The notes beneath the pieces were generated by a model. It saw only the letters and a list, made by a program, of their open reading frames with translations, searched no databases and was not told where the DNA came from. The translations under genes were made by a program, and so were the position numbers. Below, piece by piece: positions 18,667 through 29,071 of a stretch of DNA of 48,714 bases. Position 1 is the first letter of the stretch, and every line of letters begins with the position of its first letter. This stretch comes from Lysinibacillus pakistanensis (GTDB lineage: Bacteria > Bacillota > Bacilli > Bacillales_A > Planococcaceae): positions 1 through 48,714 of the forward strand of contig BBDJ01000038.1 of the NCBI GenBank assembly GCA_001312325.1, written 5' to 3'.

Positions 18667-19855
18667 TTAGTTTGACGCGTATGAGTGTAAGCCTGCAAGA
18701 ATTAAGTTAACAGCAATTAGGTTAAATAAGATAATACCGAAGCCAATTAATGCCAACCAAGCAGACTTTTTACCTTCCCATCCTTTTGAAAGGCGTAAAT
18801 GTAAGAATGCAGCATAAAAAAAGCCATGTGATAAGCGCCCATACCTCTTTAGGATCCCATCCCCAGAAACGACTCCAAGCAATTTGTGCCCAAATCATTG
18901 CAAAGATTAAAGCTCCTAATGTAAATACTGGGAAACCAATTAATACGGAACGGTAACCGATTTCATCTACTAATTGTAAATTGACACGTTTAACAAATGG
19001 TTGGAATATTGCGCTAATACGTCGTCGTGCAATTAAACGAATTAATAGGTATAAAATTGATCCTACTAATAATGACCAAACAACCGTTGTTAATTTCTTC
19101 GCATTAATAAGTGAAGGCATTTCTACAATTGGCGACATACCATGTTCTTCAATTGCTTTAAATTCATTCATCCCAAATATCGGTGGCATATTATAAGTAA
19201 TTTGACGCTCCGTACCCTCTTTATCCACATAAGAATACTTAGATTCATAATCCATTGCATTAAATGTAGACGTAGCAATGACAAAGCCAACTACTACTAC
19301 TAAGCAAAACATCACTGTTTCTAACCAAAAACGTTCTTTAGTAGGTTTTGTAACATCTACTACTTTTAATAAATAAATCAGTCCAGCTACTGCACTTATT
19401 GCCAAAATCGATTGACCCAAAGCTGCTGTAATAACATGAATTGTAAGCCAATGACTTTGTAAAGATGGTACTAATGGGCTTACTTCGTTCGGGAACATCG
19501 CTGCATAGGCAATAATTAAAAGTGCCACAGGTAATGCCACTAATCCTAATGCTGTCATGCGATAAATAAAGTAAATCAAAATAAATGCAGCAACAATGAA
19601 CATACCAAAGGCTGTTGTAAATTCAAACATGTTACTAACAGGTGCATGCCCTGTATGAATCCAACGAGTAATAAAATACCCGAGCTGCGAAAGGAAACCA
19701 ATGATAGTTATAGCAATAGCAAGCTTGCCCCATTTATCTGTATTTTGGCCTGTAGCATTTGATTGCTTAATCGAGCCACCAAAGAATAGTGTTGCCACAA
19801 GATAAGCTATAAATGCTACATACAATAGATTCCCGCTTATATCAATCAAACTCAT
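18667..19855 (-). CDS. resC: Cytochrome c synthesis protein ResC (CcsA-like; frame interrupted)
   Basis: Multi-pass membrane protein of system II cytochrome c maturation that handles haem and joins it to apocytochrome with ResB. About 395 residues and eight or more helices. The haem-binding WWD motif is [18 protein letters not shown]; conserved histidines flank it (for example [12 protein letters not shown] and [13 protein letters not shown]). An A7 run (18814-18820) breaks the frame; one fewer joins LITWLF to [17 protein letters not shown] and gives a normal C-terminus. ATG at 19855 overlaps the resB stop (ATGA). Confidence 0.94.
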
Positions 19856-21529
19856 AAGGTGTTGTCACCTTCCTTTTTAGTAATGGCTGGTTTTGTCGAA
19901 TTCTCGACATCTTCTGATTTTTCAAGCTGATCTATATACGGCGGTAAATCAGCGAAGGATGAAACAGCATCTAAATCTTTTTTTCATGCTGAACATATTT
20001 TTATTGACATGAGCTGCCATTATCACTTTTCCATCTGGGTCTACCTGTAACCATAAACGTCTATGATTCCAATACGAACCAATTGCTACACCAATCATGA
20101 AAATAATCCCCCCTACAAATAGAATAGGTATTGTATTATCTTTACGTATGGTAAAGTTTGCTGTATTTCGTGTGTCAGCACTAGCAAATTTCATTCGATA
20201 TTTGTTTTCTCCAAGCGGTTCGAGGGGGGGCTGCATAATTTCAACAAAACTTACCTCTCCCTCTGGTGTTTCAGGTGTCTTCATTTTAAATAAAAATGCT
20301 GGATTATTAGGGATAGAAGTTTTCGTTTGTGGTTCTCCATTCTCAAAACCAGAAAAATCTGGTGTATAAACTAGAATCTGTACGGAGGAACCATTTCCTA
20401 AATCATATACCTTTTTAGGATTTGTTAGATCAATTTCAGCCTTACCAAGTGATTCACCTGTTTCTTTATTCACCAAATCAAAATTCATCTGCTTCAATTC
20501 ATTTAGTCGGTAATTCATTTGATATAAAGCAAAACCCTCTTCTTTTAAAGGATGGTTCACGCGAACTGAGTAATCTCTCACCTTTTCAAGATTATCTAAG
20601 TCACCAGGAAGGGAGCCATCAGGTTGTTTGTACAATGTGACATCAGTTTGGAAGTTTTTCGCTACTACATTGACACCTTGTGCCACTTGCTCACCCTGTG
20701 GCTTGTTGTTATGAGTTTCTAAAATAAATTTATTATTTTTAATAAAATAGCCTTCCATCCCTGGTATAGCTCTTGTCTCACCTTCACGAATCCAAATCGA
20801 CTCATCTACGTAAAAACCAGGTACTAAACGTATCATGACACCTGTTAAAAAAATAATAAGGCCGACATGGTTTATGTATGGGCCATATCGAGAAAAACGG
20901 CCGCGTTCTGCTAAAAGTGCGCTTCCATCACGTCGAACATTGTATTTTAAGTCAGTCATTTTTTTTGCTGAACTTTTTCGAGTGTTTCCTCAGGATTTGA
21001 AACTTGTCCTTCTGCTATAATGCGTTGACGTTTCAAGAAACTTTCATGCCGTTTAACACGTTGATTTTTCAAAGACTTATGCAATGGTATCCCACGGTCT
21101 AAGCTTGCAACAATGATCGATATAGCTAGCATCCCAACCAAGATTTGGAACCACCAAGTGCTATACAAATCAGATAATCCTAAATAATTATAAATTTTTC
21201 CAAACCAGCCGTAGACTTTCTCATAATATTCGGCCTTCCCTGCATCCGGAGCATTTACATATATCTCTTGCGGTAGAATAGTTCCGATGGATGCAGCGAC
21301 CAGAGTGATAATAATAAGGGCGATTCCTACTTTTACACTTGAGAAAAAAATTCCAAATTTTATCGATAAATGTTTTGTTGTATGTTTTTGATCGAATTGC
21401 TGATCCATCATAGCGCATATCAACAACTTTTGTTTGCTTACCTTCCTCAGTTAAAGGGCGACCACATTTTTCACAGAGCTTCGTGCCATATGGGTTACTA
21501 TGACCACAAGCACAAATGATATTTTCCAT
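19852..21529 (-). CDS. resB: Cytochrome c synthesis protein ResB (Ccs1-like; frame interrupted)
   Basis: Partner of ResC in haem delivery for cytochrome c. Corrected length about 557-559 residues. The N-terminus has a zinc-ribbon-like CACGH...CEKCG, as in other Bacillales ResB, then SKTYNKTFIDKIWNFFSSVK, membrane helices, a large extracytoplasmic domain and a last helix (IPILFVGGIIFMIGVAIGSY). Three A/T runs break the frame: T7-equivalent at 21343-21349, A8-equivalent at 20958-20965 and A7 near 19980; the last restores a tail running DLDAVSSFADLPPYIDQ to a stop that overlaps resC. Start at 21529 is set by AAGGAG (21539-21544) at 9 bases. Confidence 0.93.
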
Positions 21530-21535
21530 AGTCAT

Positions 21536-22075
21536 TTACTCCTTATTCGGCTTCACTAATTCCATGTACGAAGCGATATTTGCCTCCGTCATTTCACCCG
21601 TAATAATCTTTGCTACCCTACCATCTGGATCAATAAGAACAGTTGCTGGTAATTGTCCAACATTGTAGCAGTCATAACACTTTTCGTTTTGTCAATAACT
21701 ACTGGAAATGTTAAGTCGTATCTATCAACAAAATTTTGTACTTCAAAATCTGTTTGAGCAATATTGACAGCCAGTGTTTGTACACCTTGATTTTTAAACG
21801 ATTTATACTGACGGTCCATTGCAGGCATTTCCTTTTCACATGGCTTACACCAAGTTCCCCAGAAGTTCAAAAATACCCCCTGCCCTTTATAATCAGACAG
21901 TTTATGTTTCTCACCGTTTAAATCTACTAACGTGAAGTCCGGTGCTTTAGAGCCTATTGCTACTAACTCTACCTTCTCCTTTGTCGCTGTTCCATATACA
22001 GTGTACCCAATTGCAAAGACTAAAACTGCTAAAATAATGGTACGGATGACGAGACGTTTTTTTCTTTTTCTCCAA
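21536..22075 (-). CDS. resA: Thiol-disulfide oxidoreductase ResA (frame interrupted)
   Basis: Membrane-anchored thioredoxin-like protein that reduces the haem-binding cysteines of apocytochrome c on the outer face. After correction 179 residues, identical in length to Bacillus subtilis ResA. N-terminal anchor VIRTIILAVLVFAIGYTVY; active site FLNFWGTWCKPCEKEMP; C-terminal NVGQLPATVLIDPDGRVAK with the cis-Pro. Frames break at an A7 run near 22057-22063 and by a probable missing base near 21675. TTG at 22075 fits a GGGGG site 9 bases upstream and the family start MEKKKKRLVIRT. Its stop lies inside the resB ribosome binding site, so translation is coupled. Confidence 0.94.
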
Positions 22076-22347
22076 GTTAATAAACCCCCTATCAATTACG
22101 GCTTAGAGTAACATTTTTTTGACGCTAAGCTTTTATAAATATGTATAGATTCCTTATTAAAAGCTTTTATGTTTGTCGAATTCTATACAATGCAATTGCT
22201 TCTACGTCTAAGCTACCAGTCAGAAGTGAATACTTCTATAACTGAATAAAGCTTAATGTAGGTGTACTGTTCTCACCTATTATAGCAAAATGATTCAAAA
22301 ACGCTTAGCTAATAATTATGAATGATTTATGAACGATTACACCACTA
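22076..22347. other. Intergenic region upstream of resA
   Basis: About 270 bases with no gene. A TATAAT-like element on the minus strand (near 22272-22277) could belong to the resABC promoter, but no good -35 stands at the right distance. Confidence 0.4.
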
Positions 22348-22393
22348 AGAAAGTGAAAACATTACCATACGGATAGTGGTATGCTCACTTTCT
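22348..22393 (-). terminator. Hairpin after rluB, weak terminator candidate
   Basis: AGAAAGTGA (22348-22356) pairs with TCACTTTCT (22385-22393), with an inner TACCA/TGGTA stem. The T-tail is weak. Confidence 0.45.
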
Positions 22394-22409
22394 ACTGGTT
22401 TATGTTCAA

Positions 22410-23142
22410 TTAACCGATTTTCCCTGTCTCTGCTAACACTCTTAATTGCTTTACTTCATGCTTTGTCAATTCACGATACTCTCCAGGTGCCAGACCATAT
22501 AAATCTAAAAAGGCGAAGCGCTCACGTTTTAATTTGACAACAGGTGTACCAATTGCCTCAAACATGCGACGTACTTGACGGTTTCGCCCTTCATGAATGG
22601 TAATTTCACAAATTGCCTTACCAGCTTTCTCGTCAAAGGAGGTCATACTTACGATTGCCGGTGCCGTTTTACCATCCTCTAGCTTAATTCCTCGCTGTAG
22701 CTTTTTTTAAACCTTCAATCGTAGGAACACCTTTGACACGCGCAATATAAGTTTTGTCAATTTTAAATTTCGGGTGTGTCAACATATAGGAAAATTCCCC
22801 ATCATTTGTTAGCAACAATAGGCCAGATGTATCATAATCAAGACGCCCGACTGGGAAAATACGTTGCGGAATATGCTTAAATAAATCTGTGACAGTTTTG
22901 CGTCCTTTATCATCTGTTACAGCTGAAATGGTTCCACGAGGTTTATATAATAGGTAATAAACCTTATCCTCTTTTTCAAGTTTTACGCCCTCAACTTCAA
23001 TCGTATCTGAGTTGGACACCTTAGTACCTAGCTCACGCACTACAACGCCGTTTACCTTTACTTTACCTTCTAAAATCAATTGCTCCGCCTTCCGCCTTGA
23101 TGCAACACCTGCATACGCAATGACCTTTTGTAATCTCTCCAT
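22410..23142 (-). CDS. rluB: Pseudouridine synthase RluB (frame interrupted)
   Basis: RNA pseudouridine synthase of the RsuA/RluB/E/F group, modifying a uridine of 23S rRNA. Residues 1-60 form an S4 RNA-binding domain (RLQKVIAYAGVASRRKAEQL); the catalytic Asp is in VGRLDYDTSGLLLLTNDGE; the C-terminal motif is IHEGRNRQVRRMFEAIG. A T7 run (22703-22709) breaks the frame; one base fewer reads EGLKKLQRGIKLEDG and gives 243 residues. Start at 23142 is supported by GAGGTG about 6 bases upstream. In Bacillus subtilis rluB lies directly upstream of resA, as here. Confidence 0.93.
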
Positions 23143-23449
23143 ACTTTCACCTCTAGTTTTCATTCACACTGGCATTCATGCCAATTTATAAACCTTATAG
23201 AATCAGGTTATTTTTCCCGCTAATCTGTGAAAATTATGTCATACTTTTGTGTATTATTAAAGAAAAACTAATTATGAATGAGTAATTAGAGTATTTGAAA
23301 TAATTTTTTTATTAGCTAATTTCTATAATTTTTAACACCTAAAATTCACTTTAGATCTTTTTTTATTCAGGTTTAGTATGCTCGTTTCTTTAAATGACAA
23401 ATCGACTGTATTTCTAAAAATTTTTTTCTCAAAGGAATGTTCGAATGTC
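23143..23449. other. Intergenic stretch, no supported gene
   Basis: About 300 AT-rich bases between dacB and rluB. In Bacillus subtilis spmA and spmB occupy this position; I find no trace of them here. Confidence 0.5.
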
Positions 23450-23488
23450 AAAAAAAATCAGCGTCTCGCTTTTAACGATCCGCTGATT
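23450..23488 (-). terminator. dacB terminator
   Basis: AATCAGCG (23456-23463) pairs with CGCTGATT (23481-23488), with A7 on the left that reads as T7 on the minus strand. The dacB stop lies in the loop. Confidence 0.85.
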
Positions 23489-24542
23489 CAACAGTTACTG
23501 CCTTTGCATATATTCGTTCCTCACCAATAAAAATCGATAGAACAGCCTCCTGGCGTTTCCTTGAAACATGTAACACTTGCCTTACATTATCTTTTTCTTC
23601 TTTAGTTAGCTGTAAACGAATTGGTTGCTCTAAACGAATGGCTAGCTTCTTGTTTACATTATATTTCCCTTTTTTTCACCACTGTCTCAAGGTGATACTC
23701 TTCCCACACTTTATTAGCTAACCCACGATGTACATTCCAATCATCGGTTCATTCAGCGTAACAACGATACAGGTTTGCCCCTCATTTTGAAAGGCGGTAG
23801 CAAGTGTGCGACCAGCGATCTTTGTAAAACCTGTTTTTCCAGCAAAGGCTGAACCCATTGCAGTTTTTAAGGAACTCACTGGCAGTTTGCTGTTGCTATC
23901 TAAGTCAGCAGCGGTCCCTGCTCCCTCTCTCAATAAACGATGCTTATTTTCCCAAAGCATCCCATTCTCTGTATTAGCGCGATATAAAACAGTTGAGGCG
24001 ATTTTCTTGAATGTTTTATTTTGAAGGGCAATTCTCAGCATTTCTGCAGTGTCTCTCGCTGATGAAAGATGCTCATCATGGTGTAAGCCGGAAGGGTTCA
24101 TAAAAACGGTATTTGTGAGACCAGAAACAACAGCTCGCTCATTCATTAATTTGACAAATCCCTCTACTGACCCTCCAGCGTGCTCTGCTAAAGCCGTGGC
24201 TGCATCATTTCCTGAGCGTAGCATTAAACCGTATAATAGCGTTTCAACCGTCACCTTTTCACCTGCTTGCAAGTAAATTGATGAGCCTTCAGCCCTTGCA
24301 GCCCTTGGTGAAATAACCACTTCATCCTGTAGATTGCTATTTTCAATAGCAACAAGCGCTGTCCAAATTTTTGTTAGACTTGCAATGGGAAGCCGTGCAT
24401 CACTATTTGATTCTAATAAAACACGGCCCGTATCCCCATCTAGGACAGCATATCCGCTCCCTCCTCTTGCTAGGCTGGTTTGCGGAAGCATAAGTATTAA
24501 CCCTACTAACATGAACAATAGTACACGTACTAACCGAAGCAA
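23472..24542 (-). CDS. dacB: D-alanyl-D-alanine carboxypeptidase DacB-like (frame interrupted)
   Basis: Penicillin-binding carboxypeptidase that trims D-Ala from peptidoglycan stem peptides; by position the spore-cortex enzyme DacB. Signal peptide at residues 1-26; active-site motifs SLTK (in LPIASLTKIWTALVA), SGN (LMLRSGNDAATALAE) and KTG (FAGKTGFTKIAGRTLA). About 20 extra residues (SNSKLPVSSLKTAMGSAFA) precede KTG. The frame breaks near 23745 (a missing base after LNEP) and at an A7 run near 23670; correction restores DDWNVHRGLANKVWEEYHL and a C-terminal beta domain ending at 23472, 356 residues in all. TTG at 24542 has AAGGAG at 7 bases. Confidence 0.88.
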
Positions 24543-24754
24543 CGAGCCACTCCTTATTAAAAGTAATAGGAAAATATAACATAGTATGAAATCCGATCTA
24601 ATGGTAGGTTTTTTCCAACCATTTGATAGCTCAACTAATCAAGCCTCTAAAAAAAAGATCTTACACGATTTTAGCTTCCATTTAAAAGGATTTTACTAGA
24701 TGTTTTGTTAGATACATATTTATGTTGAAAGTAATGTTTAATATACCTAAAATA

Positions 24755-25351
24755 TTACTTTACCCCACTAAAAGTTTCTTGAAATTTAGTCATAAATAAG
24801 TCTGTTTCCTGCTCTGTTTCCATATTATCCTCTTCAGGTAGCGGAGGCATTTCTTCAATACTATTTAAACCAAAGTAGTTTAAGAATTCTTTTGTGGTGC
24901 CATAAAGAATTGCACGACCTGTCCCTTCTGAACGGCCAACCTCTTTAATTAACCCTCTAGAAACAAGCGTTTGTATAGGTCTTTCACACTTCACACCACG
25001 TAAATCTTCTATGGCTACACGTGTAATCGGTTGCTTATAGGCCACAATCGCAAGTACCTCAAGTGACGCTTGAGATAATGATTGAACAGTTGGGTTTTCT
25101 ACTAATCTTTGAATAGACTCTGCTAGTTCGGATTTTGTTATTAGCTGATAAACGCCTGCTATCTCTTTGACAGTTATGCCCCTCATTATATCCTCTTCAT
25201 AGTTTGCACGTAATGCCTGCATAGCCTGTACAACCAGTTCTTCAGCCTCGCCTAATAGCTGTGATAATTGTTTGATGGTTAAGCCATCATCTCCGACAAC
25301 AAATAATAAAGCTTCAATTCTACTCTGTAGCATCATTGTTTTCGTCATCAT
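24755..25351 (-). CDS. scpB: Segregation and condensation protein B
   Basis: Kite-type subunit of the SMC-ScpAB condensin, needed for chromosome compaction and segregation. 198 residues with two winged-helix domains; visible are LQSRIEALLFVVGDDGLTIK, the conserved LSQASLEVLAIVAYKQPITR and IEDLRGVKCERPIQTLVSRG. ATG at 25351 follows AAGGAGG and overlaps the end of scpA by 32 bases, so the pair is coupled. Frame intact. The acidic tail is typical. Confidence 0.96.
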   Translation of the reverse strand: MMTKTMMLQSRIEALLFVVGDDGLTIKQLSQLLGEAEELVVQAMQALRANYEEDIMRGITVKEIAGVYQLITKSELAESIQRLVENPTVQSLSQASLEVLAIVAYKQPITRVAIEDLRGVKCERPIQTLVSRGLIKEVGRSEGTGRAILYGTTKEFLNYFGLNSIEEMPPLPEEDNMETEQETDLFMTKFQETFSGVK

Positions 25352-26099
25352 CCCATTCCTCCTTCTGTAAGGTAACCGTTAATTCTTCAAAGTTACCGTC
25401 TTGCTCTACGATGACGACCTGACGTTTCATCAGCTCAAGTAGTGATAAAAACGTCAGAATAAGCGTTGGCTTATCTTCATAGGGAAAAAGCTCGAAAAAT
25501 GATGCACGTCCACCTGTGGAACGTAATGAATCAACAACTGAGCGCATTTGGTCACTCACTGAACGCTCCTGTCTTGCAACAGTTGTCTTTAATGGTTTTT
25601 TTAATTTCTTCCGACGCATCAGCTTTTGAAAGGCACCAAGCATATCATAGATGTTGACATTCATATCAAATAACGCCATTTGTTCATCTGAGGCCAACCC
25701 TGATAAATCTGCTGGTGGTCGTGTAAATACCTGGGCTCGGTCCGTTTCAAGCTCTTGCAGATTACTAGCTGCTTCCTTATATTTCTTGTACTCAATTAAA
25801 CGTTGTACAAGTTCCTCACGAGGGTCTGGACCATCCACTTCCAATTCTGCATCCTCCAGCTCACCTTCATGAATCGGTAAAAGCATACGGCTTTTAATGG
25901 CCAGTAACGTTGCAGCCATCACTAAATATTCACTAGCCTCATTTAACTCCAGTACTTGCATAGCATGTATATGGTCAATATATTGTTGAGTAATTTCAGC
26001 CATTGGGATATCATAGATATCAATTTCCAGTCTGTGAATTAAATGTAATAATAAATCAAGAGGCCCTGAAAAGGCATCTAATTTTACTTCATAAGACAT
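25320..26099 (-). CDS. scpA: Segregation and condensation protein A
   Basis: Kleisin subunit that bridges the SMC heads. 259 residues; N-terminal helical domain YEVKLDAFSGPLDLLLHLIH and EIDIYDIPMAEITQQYIDHI are diagnostic, and the C-terminal winged helix holds FFELFPYEDKPTLILTFLSL. The frame is intact even though it contains an A7 run (KLKKPLK near 25596-25602), showing that not every run is miscalled. It overlaps scpB downstream and is divergent from ypuF, as in Bacillus subtilis. Confidence 0.96.
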   Translation of the reverse strand: MSYEVKLDAFSGPLDLLLHLIHRLEIDIYDIPMAEITQQYIDHIHAMQVLELNEASEYLVMAATLLAIKSRMLLPIHEGELEDAELEVDGPDPREELVQRLIEYKKYKEAASNLQELETDRAQVFTRPPADLSGLASDEQMALFDMNVNIYDMLGAFQKLMRRKKLKKPLKTTVARQERSVSDQMRSVVDSLRSTGGRASFFELFPYEDKPTLILTFLSLLELMKRQVVIVEQDGNFEELTVTLQKEEWDDDENNDATE

Positions 26100-26154
26100 T
26101 GTTTTACCACCCTGTGTTTCTTTGTTCTTTTAGTATAGTGGAAAGGAGTCCAAA

Positions 26155-26657
26155 ATGCATCCACAGCATCATACTTTATTTATCGATTACTGCGCATATT
26201 TCAACGGCAATCAAGATTTTTTTCGAATGTCATGAAGTTCTTGAGGAATACTGGAAGGATATTGCTCCAGGTGATAAAAAAACATCCGCTCGTAGGATAC
26301 GTACAGCTTGCAACAGGCCTCTATCATTGGCGACGTCACAATTATGCTGGCGCTGCACGTATCCTTGAGAAGGCATTCCATAATTTTCAATCTAATAGGA
26401 ACAATATTTTTTTTAACAGAAATTAACTACGATAAACTCATGTTACAACTTACCGAGGTACTTTCTGCTATTCACACAGGTAGATCCTTCCATGCCTTTC
26501 AGTTGCCCCTTTCTTCTGCATTGGAAGATTTAACAACCGCTCGCATACAACTTTTACCAACCAGTAACGCTAACTATCTTCTTCATAAACATATGCTTCG
26601 AGATCGCTCACATATTCTTGCAGAGAGACAAGAAAGCAAACATAGAAAAAGCAGACG

Positions 26658-26661
<4 letters not shown>
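26155..26661 (+). CDS. ypuF: DUF309 protein YpuF (frame interrupted)
   Basis: Small conserved all-helical protein of unknown function. The DUF309 signature is visible as QDFFECHEVLEEYWKD and HPLVGYVQLATGLYHWRRHN. The frame breaks at three runs (T7 at 26217-26223, A7 at 26275-26281, T8 at 26407-26414), each fixed by removing one base, giving about 167 residues. ATG at 26155 has AAGGAG at 6 bases. It converges with ribT; the two stop codons overlap inside a hairpin (26649-26674). The same gene lies next to scpA in Bacillus subtilis. Confidence 0.87.
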
Positions 26662-27034
<373 letters not shown>

Positions 27035-27120
27035 ATTTGTCTATTCCCTCTTTTTCTAGCTGTACATAATCTTTGACTATCCTACACGATTTGTACTTTT
27101 ACCGCAAGCCAATTTCTGTC

Positions 27121-27231
27121 TTACGAACCAGGTCCAAGTATTCCTTTAGACGCCAACACCCAATAAAGCACGCCCCACAATAAGATAAAAATTGAAATGG
27201 ACGCTAGTAAAACCCATTTATTTTTCCTCAA
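27121..27231 (-). CDS. Small single-pass membrane protein
   Basis: A 36-residue product: basic start MRKNKW, then a hydrophobic helix (VLLASISIFILLWGVLYWVL) and a short tail. TTG at 27231 follows the GGGTGA that ends lysA, at 7-8 bases, so it could be translated by coupling. Family not recognised; similar tiny membrane proteins are often missed. Confidence 0.42.
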   Translation of the reverse strand: MRKNKWVLLASISIFILLWGVLYWVLASKGILGPGS

Positions 27232-27237
27232 ATTTAC

Positions 27238-28558
27238 TCACCCTTTTTTTAACGTAAGCGGGAGATCGTTTTGTACAATATCTTCATAACTTTCACGTCG
27301 AATTGCTAATTGATGTTTACCATCTTCTACGAACACTACAGCTGGACGTGGAACACGATTGTAGTTACTTGCCATAGAATATCCATACGCGCCAGTACAG
27401 AAGATAGCTAATACATCTTCAGAAGCTGCCTCCTGAAGTTTTGCATCGATAATTAATTTATCACCTGATTCGCAAAGCTTCCCAGCTACTGTATATGTTT
27501 CACTTTTTGGTTCACTTGCTTTACTTGCAATAACAGCCTCATATTTCGCATCATATAGTGCTGGACGGATATTATCACTCATACCTCCATCTACAGCAAT
27601 ATATTTACGAACATCTGGCACTGTTTTTTTTGTGAACCAATTGTATAAAGAGATGTACCTGCATCACCGACAAGTGAGCGACCTGGTTCAATCCAAATTT
27701 CTGGCATTTTAAGTCCAAGTACAGTCGCTTTATTTTTGACGACTGTAATCATATCTTCAACATATACTTGTGGCTCAAGAGGTGCATCTTCTTCTGTATA
27801 ACGAATTCCGAAGCCTCCTCCTAAGTTTAACACAGTACATGTAAAATCGTGAACCTTGTGCCAATCCGAAATTTTATCGATTAATTTTTCCCCTGCTAGG
27901 CCAAAGCCCGCTGTGTCAAAAATTTGTGAGCCAATATGGCAGTGTAAGCCTAGAAGTTCTAAATATTGATGGTTAAAAGTTTGTTGGAAAGCTTCATCTG
28001 CTTGACCATTATTTAAATCGAAGCCAAATTTTGAATCCGCTTGACCAGTTGTAATAAAATCATGCGTATGTGCCTCGACACCTGGAGTGACACGCAGTAA
28101 AATACGCATTTTTTTGTTGGCGGCGCTCTGAAATTTCTTTTAATAACTGAATTTCATAGAAATTATCGACGACAATACAACCAATTTTGGCATCAAAGGC
28201 TAGCTCTAACTCAGCCATACTTTTATTATTACCATGGAAATGAATACGCTCAACAGGGAATCCAGCTTTTAACGCAGTAAATAATTCCCCTCCTGAAACT
28301 ACATCTAACGATAAATTTTCCTCAGCCGCTAATTGGTAGACAGCTACACATGCAAAGGCCTTTGAAGCATAAGCTACTTCTGCTTTAACGCCTAGTTTTT
28401 TTAAATGTATCAATAAAGCCGCGTGCACGCTTACGAATAAGCGCAGTATCGTACACAAATAAAGGTGTGCCATATTCTTTTGCAAGCTCTAGTGTATCTA
28501 CCTGTCCTATTGTTAAATGACCTCTTTCAGAAATTGCTTGTGTCCCATATAAATGCAT
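27238..28558 (-). CDS. lysA: Diaminopimelate decarboxylase (frame interrupted)
   Basis: PLP enzyme converting meso-diaminopimelate to lysine, the last step of lysine synthesis. About 438 residues after correction. PLP lysine is in EVAYASKAFACVAV; other landmarks are GGELFTALKAGFP, LGLHCHIGSQIFD, LNLGGGFGIRY, EPGRSLVGDAG and FCTGAYGYSMASNYN. Frames break at A/T runs near 28394-28400, 28110-28116 and 27623-27630; corrections read DTFKKLGVKAEV, RRQQKMRILLRV and IGSQKTVPDVRKYIAVDGG. ATG at 28558 is chosen since GGAG lies 8 bases upstream. I find no lysine riboswitch upstream; a palindromic element lies there instead. Confidence 0.95.
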
Positions 28559-28718
28559 GTGCATCTCTCCCTTTTCACATCGTTCCATCCTGTGATTCAT
28601 CACATGAACATTTTAAAATTATACTTGAGTATAATTTTATTTCGTTTGTTTGAATGCTACAATACTTTTAAAGCTTTCAAACAATCCTTCATGTTTATCT
28701 CCGTTCACAAATTCGTAT

Positions 28719-28983
28719 TGAATGAATCAATTTCGCCTTGGCGTAATTGCGTCTGGATTTTGAATTGTACCTGTACAATTCATTCCTTTGAAAATCCGTG
28801 ACATCCGCCGGAGGCTTTATCTTCATTCAGTGGTGTTTGGACATCCATTGAAAAGGACCCAAATTGCATCATCTCTCTACCAGTAGAGGTGAGAGTCTTC
28901 TATTTCTGCCGCTACGCTTATGCGCATAAAACATTTGCCGCTTTGCTTTCGATACAAAAAAACATTTACTGAATGAAGATAAA
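28719..28983. repeat. Nested palindromic (cloverleaf-like) element
   Basis: Outer arms TGAATGAA (28719-28726) and TTCATTCA (28822-28829) enclose three further inverted repeats: CGCCTTGGCG, the arm GGATTTT...AAAATCC (28755-28797) with a perfect inner palindrome GAATTGTACCTGTACAATTC, and GCCGGAGGC. In addition TTTATCTTCATTCA (28816-28829) has an exact inverted copy TGAATGAAGATAAA at 28970-28983, enclosing a second hairpin CTCTACCAGTAGAG. The arrangement lies in the 513-base gap between spoVAF and lysA and contains no plausible gene. I believe similar segments recur in Lysinibacillus-like genomes, but this is from memory and unchecked. Confidence 0.6.
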
Positions 28984-29071
28984 CCATTTGTTCTACGAAG
29001 ATAATTTTGCAAAAATCACAAAATACTATATGTGAACTTTATCACATGAAAAAAAACGAGTGCAACGGCTC

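Noticed and set aside
28553..28801. Plus-strand frame upstream of lysA
   Set aside because: It runs through the palindromic element and lysA leader; no ribosome site. Frames in such repeats are often misread as genes.
28570..29070. Lysine riboswitch upstream of lysA
   Set aside because: The conserved L-box core sequences were not found; the hairpins there belong to the palindromic element.
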